Assembly (NCBI RefSeq): GCF_000686025.1
Contig: NZ_JMLQ01000001.1
Span: 186,001 to 250,000, forward strand
From: Rhodococcus sp. UNC23MFCrub1.1
GTDB lineage: Bacteria > Actinomycetota > Actinomycetes > Mycobacteriales > Mycobacteriaceae
Direction: 5' to 3'
Length of the DNA stretch: 64,000 nucleotides
In this document: one piece after another, positions 35,493 to 44,058 of the stretch
Layout of the letters: every line of letters begins with the position of its first letter
Numbering within the stretch: the first letter of the stretch is position 1
Notes under the pieces: generated by a model
Told to the model about the DNA's origin: nothing
Databases searched by the model: none
What the model saw: only the letters and a program-made list of their open reading frames with translations
Translations under genes and position numbers: made by a program

Positions 35493-35837
35493 CTACCGGC
35501 GCCGGAAACGTGACCCGACGACCGACCCCAGGCCATGACGCAGGCCGGAGCCGATGCCGGGTTCGGATCGGCCGGGCTCGGGAGACGTGCAGTGCGGGAT
35601 CTGGTGCAGGAGACCCAGGAGCGAGGACGGCATGGACATCTCCGGCGAGCCCTGGAGGGCGACACGGGCCTGCTGCTGCGCCTGGACCTCGTCGGCACAG
35701 GAAGCGCATTCCGACACGTGCCGCGCGGCGCGCAGATAGGCGTTCATGCGCAGTTCGCCGTCGACGTAGGCGGCCACCGCCTCACTGGCGAGGTGGTCGG
35801 TGGGGCTGAACTGCCGAGGATCACGAAACCGAGTCAT
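35493..35837 (-). CDS. rseA: Anti-sigma-E factor (zinc-associated anti-sigma)
   Basis: A 114-residue protein with the ZAS motif H-x3-C-x2-C (His40, Cys44, Cys47 in RHVSECASCADEV) and an N-terminal helix that binds the sigma factor. No transmembrane segment, as in mycobacterial RseA. It holds SigE inactive until oxidation or phosphorylation and proteolysis release it. ATG 35837 has GTGGAGG a few bases upstream. It lies 117 bases after sigE and 9 bases before htrA. Confidence 0.93.
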   Translation of the reverse strand: MTRFRDPRQFSPTDHLASEAVAAYVDGELRMNAYLRAARHVSECASCADEVQAQQQARVALQGSPEMSMPSSLLGLLHQIPHCTSPEPGRSEPGIGSGLRHGLGSVVGSRFRRR

Positions 35838-35954
35838 GCTGCCTCCACTTCATGCCGTGCCGATGTGCGGATCGTCCCGGGGTGAAACGCACGGCACCGG
35901 CCGGAAGTTCCCGGCCCGCATTCGTTCCCCACAGAACGGTACTCGCGTCGGCGG

Positions 35955-36617
35955 CTACTCGGCCGAGGTCAGCGACTCGCGGGTACGCCGACTGGCGGCG
36001 AGGTGGTCGCGCAGCGCCTGGCGGCCACGGTGGATACGGCTACGGACGGTGCCGAGCTTGACCCCCAGGGTCGCGCCGATCTCCTCGTAGGACAGACCCT
36101 CGATGTCGCACAGCACGATGGCTGCACGGAATTCGGGAGCGAGCGAGTCGAGCGCCGCCTGCAGATCCGGGTCGAGCCGGGCGTCGTGGTAGATCTGCTC
36201 GGGATCGGGGGTGTCGGACGGCACCCGGTCGTAATCCTCCGGCAGCGCCTCCATGCGGATGCGGTTGCGGCGACGCACCATGTCCAGGAACAGGTTCGTC
36301 GTGATGCGGTGCAACCAGCCCTCGAAGGTGCCGGGCTGGTAGTTCTGCAGCGAGCGGAACACGCGGATGAAGGTGTCCTGCGTGAGGTCCTCGGCATCCT
36401 GCGCGTTGCCGGACAGCCGGTAGGCGAGGCGGTAGACGCGGTCACCGTGCTCGCGGACGAGTTCGTCCCAGGACGGCATCGACGTCGCGTCTCCGGTCGC
36501 GTCGAACACCGCGGTGCCGGACAGCTCCTCGGGACCATCGACGGTCAGTTCGGACTCGGCGGCGGGGCGGGAGGTCGGGGACGTGAGGGCAGCGTGTTCG
36601 CGCGGGCTGGTGATCAT
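35955..36617 (-). CDS. sigE: ECF RNA polymerase sigma factor SigE
   Basis: A 220-residue extracytoplasmic-function sigma factor. Region 2 spans about residues 50-118 ([26 protein letters not shown]) and region 4 about 150-205 ([44 protein letters not shown]). The N-terminal extension of about 45 residues is like M. tuberculosis SigE. It controls surface-stress and stationary-phase genes. The ATG 36617 is fixed by an in-frame TGA just upstream; AGGAGG is 14 bases away, an unusually long spacing that may lower its translation. Followed by rseA. Confidence 0.94.
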   Translation of the reverse strand: MITSPREHAALTSPTSRPAAESELTVDGPEELSGTAVFDATGDATSMPSWDELVREHGDRVYRLAYRLSGNAQDAEDLTQDTFIRVFRSLQNYQPGTFEGWLHRITTNLFLDMVRRRNRIRMEALPEDYDRVPSDTPDPEQIYHDARLDPDLQAALDSLAPEFRAAIVLCDIEGLSYEEIGATLGVKLGTVRSRIHRGRQALRDHLAASRRTRESLTSAE

Positions 36618-36835
36618 GTGGATCGTTCAATCCTCCTACTCGGGCGATCATCGCGGCGTGGTGTCGACGTGCGATGTGGTGTTACCCGTGTTCGGCGCGA
36701 CCGAAGCGTGAGGACGATCCGACGAACCCGCGTAAGGAAACTATGTCGCGGGCAGGTGTGCGACCCGTGTGAGAAGGCTGAGTGTGGGCTGAGAGTCTGG
36801 ACGCGAGGAGTTCGTGGGCGGGTTAGGGTCCCTTC
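36618..36835. promoter_or_regulatory. Divergent promoter region between sigE and the O-methyltransferase gene
   Basis: 218 bases without a gene. It contains CCCGCG (36727-36732) and CGCGGG (36747-36752), an inverted repeat with 14-base spacer, and a TANNNT box for the rightward gene. I could not identify a sigma-E-type GGAAC/CGTT promoter for sigE with confidence. Confidence 0.5.
36824..36829 (+). promoter_or_regulatory. Candidate leaderless -10 for the O-methyltransferase gene
   Basis: TAGGGT ends 6 bases before GTG 36836, predicting transcription start at the initiation codon. Confidence 0.45.
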
Positions 36836-37474
36836 GTGACTGCCGACGCCGCCAAGATGCTGCACTACGCCGAAGCCTCCGTCGTGGAGGACGAGATCCT
36901 GCAGGCCGCGCGCGAGCGCGCCGTGGATCTGGGCGCCGCGCCGATACCGGCGTCCGTCGGTGCCGTGCTCAGCATGGTCGCGCAGTTGTCCGGAGCGCGC
37001 ACGGTGGTGGAGGTCGGAACCGGCGCCGGTGTCAGCGGGCTGTGGCTGCTGGACGGGATGCGGCCCGACGGGGTCCTCACCACCATCGACACCGAACCGG
37101 AGCATCAGCGCGCCGCCAAGGAGGCGTTCCGTTCCGGCGGCATCGGGGCATCGCGGACCCGGTTGATCAACGGCCGCGCCCTCGACGTGCTCCCCCGCCT
37201 TGCCGACGCGTCCTACGACCTGGTGTTCGTCGACGCGACGCCGCGGGACCACGTCGGATTCGTGACGGAGGGCGTGCGGATGCTCCGCCCCGGTGGCGCC
37301 CTGATCCTGCACAACGCGTTGCTGGGTGGACGCGTCGCGGACGCCTCGTCTCGCGACGAGGCCACCGTCGCCGTCCGCGCGGCCGCCCGCGCCATCGCGG
37401 AGAACGACAGCCTGACAGCGGTCGTCCTTCCCCTCGGCGACGGCCTGCTGTGCGCCTCGCGCGTGCCGGAGTGA
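36836..37474 (+). CDS. SAM-dependent O-methyltransferase (Rv1220c-like)
   Basis: A 212-residue class I methyltransferase of the COG4122 type: SAM motif [16 protein letters not shown] (about residues 58-73), acidic residue in TIDTEPEH, metal-binding Asp in [11 protein letters not shown] and the post-motif LLGGRVAD. Family members methylate catechols and related hydroxyls; the mycobacterial protein has no proven substrate. It is conserved opposite sigE in M. tuberculosis (Rv1220c). The gene ends 2 bases from the convergent glgC stop. Confidence 0.88.
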   Translation: MTADAAKMLHYAEASVVEDEILQAARERAVDLGAAPIPASVGAVLSMVAQLSGARTVVEVGTGAGVSGLWLLDGMRPDGVLTTIDTEPEHQRAAKEAFRSGGIGASRTRLINGRALDVLPRLADASYDLVFVDATPRDHVGFVTEGVRMLRPGGALILHNALLGGRVADASSRDEATVAVRAAARAIAENDSLTAVVLPLGDGLLCASRVPE

Positions 37475-37475
37475 C

Positions 37476-38690
37476 CTAGATCCAGACACCCTTGCCGACG
37501 GCGACCACGCCGTTGGCGCTCACGTTGAACCGCTCGCTGTCCCGCTCGCGGTCCACGCCGATGATCTCGCCGTCGTTCACCACCACGTTCTTGTCCAGGA
37601 TGGCGTTGCGGACGACCGCATTACGACCGATGCGCACTCCGGGCATGATGACGCTGCCCTCCACGGTGGCGCCCGCGTCGATGATCACCGACGAGCTCAG
37701 CACCGAGTTGCGCACCGTCGCGCCGGACAGGATCGATCCCGCTCCGACGATCGACTCCTGAGCCAGACCGCCCTGCACGAACTTGGCGGGCGGCAGGTTG
37801 TCCGCGGCGCCTCGGATCGGCCACCGCTTGTTGTAGAGGTTGAAGATCGGGTGGACCGACACCAGGTCCATGTGCGCGTCGTAGAACGCGTCCAGGGTGC
37901 CGACGTCGCGCCAGTAGCCCTTGTCCCGCTCGGTCGCACCCGGGACGACGTTGTCCTTGAAGTCGTAGACCGATGCCTTCCCGGCCGCGACGAGCGCGGG
38001 AATGATGTTGCCGCCCATGTCGTGATCGGAATCAGAGTCCTCGGCGTCGGCACGGATGGCATCGACGAGCACCTTGGTGGTGAAGACGTAGTTGCCCATC
38101 GACGCGAACGTCATGGTGGGGTCGTCCGGCGTTCCGGGCGGGTCCGACGGCTTCTCGAGGAACTCGGTGATGTTGCCCGAGGCGTCGCTGTCGATGCAGC
38201 CGAATGCCGTTGCCTCGGCGCGCGGTACGCGGATGCCGGCCACCGTGACACCGGCACCGGAATCGATGTGCTGCTGCACCATCTGCTCGGGGTCCATGCG
38301 GTACACGTGGTCCGCACCGAACACGACGATGTACTCGGGATCCTCGTCGTACACGAGGTTCATGGACTGGAAGATGGCGTCGGCACTGCCGGTGTACCAG
38401 CGGGGGCCGAGCCGCTGCTGCGCGGGCACGGGGGTGATGTACTCACCCGCGAAACCCGACAGCCGCCAGGTCTGGGAGATGTGCCGGTCGAGCGAGTGCG
38501 ACTTGTACTGGGTCAGAACGCACAACCGCAGATAGCCGGCGTTGACGAGATTGCTCAGCACGAAGTCGATCAGGCGGTACGCACCACCGAACGGGACCGC
38601 GGGCTTCGCGCGATCGGCTGTCATCGGATACAGGCGTTTGCCCTCACCTCCGGCGAGCACGATTCCGAGTACATGCGGCTGGGTCCTCAC
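37476..38690 (-). CDS. glgC: Glucose-1-phosphate adenylyltransferase
   Basis: A 404-residue ADP-glucose pyrophosphorylase, the same length as M. tuberculosis GlgC. Nucleotidyltransferase signature [28 protein letters not shown] is split here into [10 protein letters not shown] and [30 protein letters not shown] [13 protein letters not shown] and [12 protein letters not shown] follow, then a left-handed beta-helix at the C-terminus. It makes ADP-glucose for glycogen and, with GlgM, maltose-1-phosphate for alpha-glucan. GTG 38690 is preceded by a TAGGTT box. Divergent from glgM. Confidence 0.96.
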   Translation of the reverse strand: MRTQPHVLGIVLAGGEGKRLYPMTADRAKPAVPFGGAYRLIDFVLSNLVNAGYLRLCVLTQYKSHSLDRHISQTWRLSGFAGEYITPVPAQQRLGPRWYTGSADAIFQSMNLVYDEDPEYIVVFGADHVYRMDPEQMVQQHIDSGAGVTVAGIRVPRAEATAFGCIDSDASGNITEFLEKPSDPPGTPDDPTMTFASMGNYVFTTKVLVDAIRADAEDSDSDHDMGGNIIPALVAAGKASVYDFKDNVVPGATERDKGYWRDVGTLDAFYDAHMDLVSVHPIFNLYNKRWPIRGAADNLPPAKFVQGGLAQESIVGAGSILSGATVRNSVLSSSVIIDAGATVEGSVIMPGVRIGRNAVVRNAILDKNVVVNDGEIIGVDRERDSERFNVSANGVVAVGKGVWI

Positions 38691-38697
38691 AACAGCC

Positions 38698-38703
38698 AAC
38701 CTA
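38698..38703 (-). promoter_or_regulatory. Candidate leaderless -10 for glgC
   Basis: On the minus strand TAGGTT ends 7 bases before GTG 38690. Confidence 0.4.
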
Positions 38704-38755
38704 TCCGGTTGTGACGAGCAATCGCTACGTATAGGCCGAATGCACACCGACGCGT

Positions 38756-38761
38756 TACGTT
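38756..38761 (+). promoter_or_regulatory. Candidate leaderless -10 for glgM
   Basis: TACGTT ends 6 bases before ATG 38768, with no Shine-Dalgarno between them. Confidence 0.4.
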
Positions 38762-38767
38762 CCTCTC

Positions 38768-39934
38768 ATGCGAGTGGCGATGATGACGAAGGAATATCCC
38801 CCCGAGATCTACGGCGGCGCGGGCGTTCACGTGACGCAGCTGGTCGACCGTCTCCGCTCACTGTGCGAGGTCGACGTGCACTGCATCGGCGCGCCGCGCG
38901 AGACCGCCGTCGTGCACTCGCCGGACCCGGCCCTGGTCGACGCGAACCCGGCCTTGACCACGCTCTCCACGGGACTTCGGATGGCGAACGCCGCCGGCGG
39001 CGCCGACGTGGTGCACTCGCACACCTGGTACACCGGCCTCGCCGGCCACCTCGCGGCCGAGCTGTACGGGATCCCGCACGTGCTCACCGCGCACTCGCTG
39101 GAACCGCGCCGCCCCTGGAAGGCCGAGCAGCTGGGCGGCGGCTACCGCATCTCGTCGTGGTCCGAGCGCAACGCCATGGAGTACGCCGACGCCGTCGTCG
39201 CGGTCAGCGACGGCATGAAGGCCGACGTGCTGGACTGCTACCCACGCATCGATCCGGACCGAGTTCACGTGGTGCGCAACGGCATCGACACCGAGGTGTG
39301 GCACGCCGGCGGCCCCGCGGACGGCGCGCCGTCCGCGCTCGAGGCGATCGGCGTGCGCACCGACGCCCCCATCGTCGCGTTCGTCGGCCGCATCACCCGG
39401 CAGAAGGGCGTGGGGCACCTCATCGCCGCGGCCCACTCGTTCGATCCGTCCATTCAGCTGGTGCTGTGCGCGGGTGCGCCCGACACCCCGGAGATCGCGG
39501 TCGAGACCGAGCGCGCCGTCACCGCCCTGTCCGAGAGCCGCGGCAACGTGTTCTGGGTCCGCGAGATGCTGCCGACCGAGCAGATCCGCCAGATCCTCTC
39601 GGCGGCCGCCGTGTTCGTGTGCCCGTCGGTGTACGAGCCCCTCGGCATCGTCAACCTGGAGGCGATGGCCTGCGAGACGGCCGTCGTCGCGTCCGACGTG
39701 GGCGGCATCCCCGAGGTCGTGGCCGACGGCCGTACCGGGGCTCTCGTGCACTACGACGCCGCGGACACCGCCACGTTCGAGGCGGACCTGGCCGCCGCGG
39801 TCAACGACCTCGTCGCCGACGAGAGTCGAGCAGCGCGGCAGGGTGTCGCCGGTCGCGAGCGCGCCGTCGCCGAGTTCTCCTGGGAGTCGATCGCGCAGCA
39901 GACGATGGAGGTCTACGCCGCGGCCCGCGCGTAG
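38768..39934 (+). CDS. glgM: Alpha-maltose-1-phosphate synthase (GT4 glycosyltransferase)
   Basis: A 388-residue actinobacterial GlgA/GlgM. N-terminal MRVAMMTKEYPPEIYGGAGVHV and C-terminal PSVYEPLGIVNLEAMACETAVVASDVGGIPEVV give the glycosyltransferase-4 fold with the E-x7-E motif (EPLGIVNLE). In mycobacteria this protein (Rv1212c) makes maltose-1-phosphate from ADP-glucose and glucose-1-phosphate, feeding GlgE alpha-glucan synthesis; older annotations say glycogen synthase. Divergent from glgC, which supplies ADP-glucose. Its end overlaps the convergent rRNA methyltransferase gene by 22 bases. Confidence 0.93.
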   Translation: MRVAMMTKEYPPEIYGGAGVHVTQLVDRLRSLCEVDVHCIGAPRETAVVHSPDPALVDANPALTTLSTGLRMANAAGGADVVHSHTWYTGLAGHLAAELYGIPHVLTAHSLEPRRPWKAEQLGGGYRISSWSERNAMEYADAVVAVSDGMKADVLDCYPRIDPDRVHVVRNGIDTEVWHAGGPADGAPSALEAIGVRTDAPIVAFVGRITRQKGVGHLIAAAHSFDPSIQLVLCAGAPDTPEIAVETERAVTALSESRGNVFWVREMLPTEQIRQILSAAAVFVCPSVYEPLGIVNLEAMACETAVVASDVGGIPEVVADGRTGALVHYDAADTATFEADLAAAVNDLVADESRAARQGVAGRERAVAEFSWESIAQQTMEVYAAARA

Positions 39935-40761
39935 ACACCGAGGGTCACCGACACGGTGACCTCGCGCGCGGGCGGCATCTCGTCGACCCGCGCGCGCAGA
40001 TCCGCCGCCGGGATGTGGCGCGCCGACGGCCCCATGCTCACGACGTCGACGATCTCGTCCCGCGTGAGCGTGGTCGAGTAGGTGATCGGGACCCGGCGCA
40101 CCCGCTCGAACCGGCTGCCGAGCGTGTCGCCCAACCTCTGCGTCTTGTTCTCGTCCACCCGGACGAGACCCAGATCGTCGACCAACTCGACGAGATGGCG
40201 CTCGGTGGGGGTGAGCACCACCAGCACCCCGGCGGGTGCGAGCACGCGCGCGAGTTCCTCGGCGTTGCGCGGCGAGAACACCGACAGGGCCGCGTCGATC
40301 ACGCCGGAGCGGACCGGGATGCTCTGCCAGACGTCGGCGACCACCGCGGAGGCCCGAGGGTGCGATCGTGCGGCGCGGCGCGCAGCCGCCTTGGACACGT
40401 CGAGACCGACGCCGACGGCATCGGGGACGCCCGCGTCCAGCACGCGGGCGAGGTAGTGCCCGGTGCCCACTCCGACGTCGAGCACGCGGCGCCGGTCCCC
40501 CACGGCGTCGGCCACGGCGTCCATCAGCGGGTCGTAGTGCCCGCGGTCGAGGAACTCGGCGCGCGCAGCGACCATCTCGGTGGAGTCGCCGACGATCTTG
40601 CCGCCGGACCCGGAGAGCAGGCTGACGTATCCCTGGCGCGCGACGTCGAACGTGTGCCCGCGGTCGCACAGCAGCGCGGCAGATCCCGAGTCCGGATCGT
40701 CGGCCTCGAGGTCCGACCCGCAGTGTGGGCACGCGAGCAGGGCCACCGCATCGTCGTTCAC
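39913..40761 (-). CDS. 23S rRNA (guanine-N1)-methyltransferase, RlmA/TlrB type
   Basis: A 282-residue protein. The N-terminal zinc site C-x2-C...C-x3-H (Cys11, Cys14, Cys32, His36 in LACPHCG and LLCDRGH) and GYVSLLSGSG are characteristic of RlmA proteins. The SAM domain has LDVGVGTGHYLARVL and the metal-free motif SVFSPRNAEELARVL. It methylates N1 of G745/G748 in helix 35 of 23S rRNA; TlrB members affect macrolide binding. GTG 40761 has GGAGG upstream. Separated from DUF3117 by a strong terminator. Confidence 0.85.
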   Translation of the reverse strand: MNDDAVALLACPHCGSDLEADDPDSGSAALLCDRGHTFDVARQGYVSLLSGSGGKIVGDSTEMVAARAEFLDRGHYDPLMDAVADAVGDRRRVLDVGVGTGHYLARVLDAGVPDAVGVGLDVSKAAARRAARSHPRASAVVADVWQSIPVRSGVIDAALSVFSPRNAEELARVLAPAGVLVVLTPTERHLVELVDDLGLVRVDENKTQRLGDTLGSRFERVRRVPITYSTTLTRDEIVDVVSMGPSARHIPAADLRARVDEMPPAREVTVSVTLGVYARAAA

Positions 40762-40804
40762 GGTTCCTCCGCTCGTCGTGGTGGGTCGCTCGTTCGGTCG
40801 GGAC

Positions 40805-40848
40805 GAGAACAGCCCCACCGGTCAGGGTCGGCCGGTGGGGCTGTTCTC
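40805..40848. terminator. 17-bp stem terminator downstream of the DUF3117 gene
   Basis: Arms 40805-40821 and 40832-40848 are perfectly complementary over 17 bp (GAGAACAGCCCCACCGG and its complement) with a 10-base loop. It lies 21 bases past the DUF3117 stop and 44 bases before the rRNA methyltransferase start on the minus strand. Confidence 0.85.
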
Positions 40849-40869
40849 ACGGTGATGACAGGAGTGGTG

Positions 40870-41037
40870 TCAGCTGGTGACGCCCTTGAGCTCGTCGCCC
40901 AGAGCGGCTGCCTCGTCGGGAGTCAGTTCGACGACCAAGCGTCCTCCGCCTTCGAGTGGAACCCTCATGACGATTCCTCGTCCCTCTTTGGTCGCCTCGA
41001 GCGGACCGTCCCCGGTCCGGGGCTTCATGGCCGCCAT
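40870..41037 (-). CDS. Small DUF3117 protein (Rv1211-like)
   Basis: A 55-residue protein, too short for most automatic calls. The sequence begins MAAMKPRTGDGPLEATKEGR and continues GIVMRVPLEGGGRLVVELTPDEAAALGDEL, the conserved DUF3117 profile of actinobacteria. ATG 41037 is preceded by GGAGGGAGCAGAGA, a good ribosome site. It sits between tag and the rRNA methyltransferase gene, next to glgM, as Rv1211 does in M. tuberculosis. Function unknown; likely a small cytoplasmic protein with beta-hairpin fold. Confidence 0.85.
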   Translation of the reverse strand: MAAMKPRTGDGPLEATKEGRGIVMRVPLEGGGRLVVELTPDEAAALGDELKGVTS

Positions 41038-41194
41038 TCTCTGCTCCCTCCAGATCTGCGCTGCCCTGCATCGCGCGCTGCATCAATTCGGTCGCGCCTC
41101 GCCGGGGTCCGACGAGGCTCGTGCACTTATTGTTCCCTATCCTCCGGATCCGTGGGCAACGGACACCCTCGAACGAGCGGGACACGGGTGTGTA

Positions 41195-41785
41195 TTAGCG
41201 CGCGGGAACCCAGCATCCGGCGAGGTGATCGTCGACCATTCCGGTCGCCTGCATCAGCGCGTACGCCGTGGTGGGGCCGACGAACGCGAAGCCGGACTTC
41301 TTGAGAGTGCGCGCGAGAGCGGTGGACTCGGGTGTCACCGCGGGAACGTCCTGCAGGCTCGTGGGGCGACCGCGGCGCGGCGGTGCGAACGACCACAGGA
41401 GCGCGTCGAGATCGAGGTCCTGATCGACGATGGCCCGCGCATTACGCACCGCCGCAACGATTTTCGCGCGGTTGCGGACGATCCCCGCGTCACCCATGAG
41501 GCGTTCGACGTCGTCGTCTCCCCACCGCGCGACGACGGTCGGATCGAAGTGCGCGAACGCCGCTCTAAAGGCGTCGCGCTTGCGCAGAATGGTGATCCAC
41601 GAGAGTCCCGACTGGAACGCCTCGAGGGTGATCCGCTCGTAGAGCGCGTCGCGACCGTGGACGATGACGCCCCATTCCTCGTCGTGGTACCGGGCGTACA
41701 GCGGATCGGTCGTCGGGTCACCGGCCCAGAGGCAGCGGGCCCGTCCGTCCGAACCGATCCGGAGACCGGACTCAGACGTCGTCAC
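41195..41785 (-). CDS. tag: DNA-3-methyladenine glycosylase I
   Basis: A 196-residue base-excision enzyme. The zinc-snap ligands are present: Cys18 (ARCLWAG), His34 (YARYHDEEWG), His187 and Cys191 (DDHLAGCW). Also ERITLEAFQSGLSWITILRKRDAFRAAF and the FAFVGPTTAYALMQATGMVDDH helix. It excises 3-methyladenine from alkylated DNA. GTG 41785 lies inside the DivIVA-like gene (14-base overlap), so it is translated with it. Confidence 0.93.
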   Translation of the reverse strand: MTTSESGLRIGSDGRARCLWAGDPTTDPLYARYHDEEWGVIVHGRDALYERITLEAFQSGLSWITILRKRDAFRAAFAHFDPTVVARWGDDDVERLMGDAGIVRNRAKIVAAVRNARAIVDQDLDLDALLWSFAPPRRGRPTSLQDVPAVTPESTALARTLKKSGFAFVGPTTAYALMQATGMVDDHLAGCWVPAR

Positions 41786-42095
41786 CGGGCGCGTCCTCCA
41801 CGACGGCTTCCGACGGCTCGGCCTCGCGCAGGCGTAGCCGCAAGCTGTCGATCTCGACCGCGAGTCGATCGAGGGCCCAGTCGACCTCGCGGGCGTCGTA
41901 CCCCCGCAGCGTGAGGGAGAAGCGCAGCGCGCGCACGTCGCGCCCGGAGATGCCACGAGCGGGCAGCGCGGTGGCCGTGGTCCCCTCCGGCAACGGTTCC
42001 ATCTCCTCCCCGCGGCCGAAGACGACGGACGCGAGGAAGAACAGGGCCGCGGCCACGACCGCGATCACGACGACGTACAGCAGGATCGTCACCAT
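41772..42095 (-). CDS. DivIVA-domain membrane protein (Rv1209-like)
   Basis: A 107-residue protein. One N-terminal transmembrane helix (LLYVVVIAVVAAALFFLASVVFG), a short linker, then a DivIVA-like segment (LRGYDAREVDWALDRLAVEIDSLRLRLREAE), the pattern of a coiled-coil domain that binds curved membrane or partners. Possibly involved in cell-wall or septum organisation. ATG 42095 is near an 11-bp inverted repeat. It precedes tag in the same direction; positioned next to gpgS as in M. tuberculosis. Confidence 0.82.
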   Translation of the reverse strand: MVTILLYVVVIAVVAAALFFLASVVFGRGEEMEPLPEGTTATALPARGISGRDVRALRFSLTLRGYDAREVDWALDRLAVEIDSLRLRLREAEPSEAVVEDAPGDDV

Positions 42096-42099
42096 GACA

Positions 42100-42131
42100 C
42101 GGATCCTGTCACGACGAGGCGACAGGATCCG
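42100..42131. repeat. 11-bp inverted repeat upstream of the DivIVA-like gene
   Basis: Arms CGGATCCTGTC (42100-42110) and GACAGGATCCG (42121-42131) are perfectly complementary with a 10-base loop. It lies 5 bases from the DivIVA-like start and 50 bases past the gpgS stop. It could end the gpgS transcript or be an operator or leader hairpin. Confidence 0.6.
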
Positions 42132-42157
42132 CGGCGGTGGTGCGCCTCTGCCGGCCT

Positions 42158-42189
42158 GGACTTCTCAGCCCCCGGACTTCTCAGCCCCC
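42158..42189. repeat. Tandem 16-bp repeat spanning the gpgS stop codon
   Basis: Two identical 16-base units (42158-42173 and 42174-42189) lie at the 3' end of gpgS. The second unit contains the TGA stop (minus strand); the first copies it just downstream. A third, imperfect partial unit follows in the coding part (GACTTCTCGACTCCC). Confidence 0.8.
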
Positions 42190-43143
42190 CGACTTCTCGA
42201 CTCCCGACTTGCCCGCCCACGGCCGCACCGTGCGCATGGGCGGCCGGTCGGCCAGCGAGACGTCGGTGATCGAGGGCACGAAGGTCTCCCCGTCGAGGAC
42301 GAACTGCGTGAGACCGGCTCCCGAGTCGGCGATGCCGGCGCGCGCCAGCATGGTTCCGACGATCTGACGGCTCATGGCCCCCAGCTCCACGAGCGGCCGG
42401 TTGCGGTGACGCCGGACTCCGAGGTTCACCTGCCCGATCGCGTCCATGCCCAACCGGTCGTACGTGTCCATCAGCAGACCGATCTCCACGCCGTACCCGG
42501 GCGCGAAGGGCACCGAGGACAGCAGTTCGCGGGTGCCCGCGTACTCCCCACCCAGCGGCTGGATGACCCTTCCGAGCTCGGGACGCAGCGCGGCCAACAG
42601 CGGTCTGGCCACCAGTTCGGTCACGCGCCCACCACCGTGTGCTTCGGTCGACCCGCTCAGCGGCCGGCGGTAGTAGCCCTTGACCAGATGGATGCCGTCC
42701 CCCATGAGCAACGGCCCGAGGAGCTTGGGCACGAACTGCGGGTCGGGATCGATCAGGTCGGAGTCCACGAACGCGATGACGTCGCCCGTCGTGGCCGCGA
42801 TCGCGCGCCACAACACCTCCCCCTTGCCGGGAGCGGGGGCGAGTTCGGGAACCGCCTCCTCCCGGGAGACGACGGTGGCACCGGCGGCCGTCGCACGCAC
42901 GGCGGTCCGGTCGGTCGAACCGGAGTCCAGCACCACCAACTCGTCGACCAGTCGCCCGAGGAGCGGCGAGATGGTGTCGAGGACACCGGCGACGGTCTCC
43001 TCCTCGTTCAGTGCGGGAAGCACGACCGAGACGGTCCGGTCACCCTTCGCCGCCTCGAGCTCCTCGAGGGTCCAGGAGGGTGATTCCCAGCTGTTCTCGC
43101 GATCCCAGTCGGTCGCGGGGGTGAGCATGCCTGCGAGTGTCAT
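42181..43143 (-). CDS. gpgS: Glucosyl-3-phosphoglycerate synthase
   Basis: A 320-residue GT81 enzyme. VSVVLPALNEEETVAGVL starts the GT-A fold; the metal-binding DxD is FVDSDLID; GGEYAGTRELL and MLARAGIADSGAGLTQ are conserved. It transfers glucose from NDP-glucose to 3-phosphoglycerate, the first step of methylglucose lipopolysaccharide (MGLP) synthesis, which controls fatty-acid synthesis length. ATG 43143 overlaps the folP2 stop (ATGA). The C-terminal KSGVEKSGG comes from a small tandem duplication. Confidence 0.95.
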   Translation of the reverse strand: MTLAGMLTPATDWDRENSWESPSWTLEELEAAKGDRTVSVVLPALNEEETVAGVLDTISPLLGRLVDELVVLDSGSTDRTAVRATAAGATVVSREEAVPELAPAPGKGEVLWRAIAATTGDVIAFVDSDLIDPDPQFVPKLLGPLLMGDGIHLVKGYYRRPLSGSTEAHGGGRVTELVARPLLAALRPELGRVIQPLGGEYAGTRELLSSVPFAPGYGVEIGLLMDTYDRLGMDAIGQVNLGVRRHRNRPLVELGAMSRQIVGTMLARAGIADSGAGLTQFVLDGETFVPSITDVSLADRPPMRTVRPWAGKSGVEKSGG

Positions 43144-44027
43144 GCCAGACCCCGTACCGTCCGGGCGGGAGCCCTGGTGCCTGCTATCGCTGCCACCATG
43201 TCGACCACCCGTCTCGTCGCTGCCACCTCGTGCACCCGGAACATCCGAGCACCCTGTGATGCCGTCAAAGCTGTCGCGGCCAATGTTCCCTCCAACCGTT
43301 CGGCAAGTCCTACACCCAGAGTCTCCCCGATGAAATCCTTGTTGCTCAGTGCCATCAGGACAGGCCATCCGGTGTTTACAAGACTGTCGATCCGACGCAA
43401 CAGTTCGAGCCCGTGATAGGTGTTCTTGCCGAAATCGTGGGTCGGATCGATGATGATCCCGTCCGCTCGCACGCCCGCGGCCAGAGCGTTCTCGGCCGAT
43501 CGAGTCACCTCGGAGAGCACGTCGGCGACCACGTCGGGGTAGCGAACGCGGTGCGGCCGGGTCCGGGGAACGGCTCCGCCGGTGTGCGAACAGACGATGC
43601 CGGCACCGACCTCGGCGGCGACGTGCACGAGCTCGGGGTCCGCGCCGGCCCATGTGTCGTTGATCAGATCGGCGCCCTCGGCGCACGCGAGCCGAGCGAC
43701 CTCGGCCCGCCAGGTGTCCACGCTGATCACCAGATCCGGGTACGCGGCGCGGATGGCGGCGACGAACGGCACGACCCGTCGGGTCTCCTCGGCGGCGTCG
43801 ACGGTGGCGCCGGGTCCGGCCTTCACACCGCCGATGTCGACGAGGTCGGCACCCTCGTCCACCGCACGGCGGACCGCGTCCATCGCGGCGTCGTCCTCGA
43901 ACGTCGCACCGCGGTCGTAGAAGCTGTCGGGGGTGCGGTTGACGATGGCCATGACCAGCGCACGGTCGGTCACGACCGGTCTACCGCACAGGGTGTCGGC
44001 GGGGACGGACGTCTCGGGTGCGCTCAC
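43140..44027 (-). CDS. folP2: Dihydropteroate synthase homologue FolP2
   Basis: A 295-residue TIM-barrel protein with MAIVNRTPDSFYDRG, LVDIGGVKAGPGA, VISVDTWRAEV, DLINDTWAG, IIDPTHDFGKNTYHGLEL and ALSNKDFIGETLG. It resembles mycobacterial FolP2, which is linked to gpgS and lacks convincing dihydropteroate synthase activity, so its role in folate is doubtful. GTG 44027 is the chosen start; no good Shine-Dalgarno. It overlaps gpgS (ATGA), suggesting a role in the MGLP pathway. fadD6 ends 31 bases upstream on the same strand. Confidence 0.88.
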   Translation of the reverse strand: MSAPETSVPADTLCGRPVVTDRALVMAIVNRTPDSFYDRGATFEDDAAMDAVRRAVDEGADLVDIGGVKAGPGATVDAAEETRRVVPFVAAIRAAYPDLVISVDTWRAEVARLACAEGADLINDTWAGADPELVHVAAEVGAGIVCSHTGGAVPRTRPHRVRYPDVVADVLSEVTRSAENALAAGVRADGIIIDPTHDFGKNTYHGLELLRRIDSLVNTGWPVLMALSNKDFIGETLGVGLAERLEGTLAATALTASQGARMFRVHEVAATRRVVDMVAAIAGTRAPARTVRGLA

Positions 44028-44058
44028 ACCACCATGATGCCCGTCCCCGGGGGCCACC

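Noticed and set aside
38542..41304. A 920-codon plus-strand frame across glgM and the methyltransferase region
   Set aside because: It crosses several real genes on both strands and has no domain; an artefact of GC-rich third positions.
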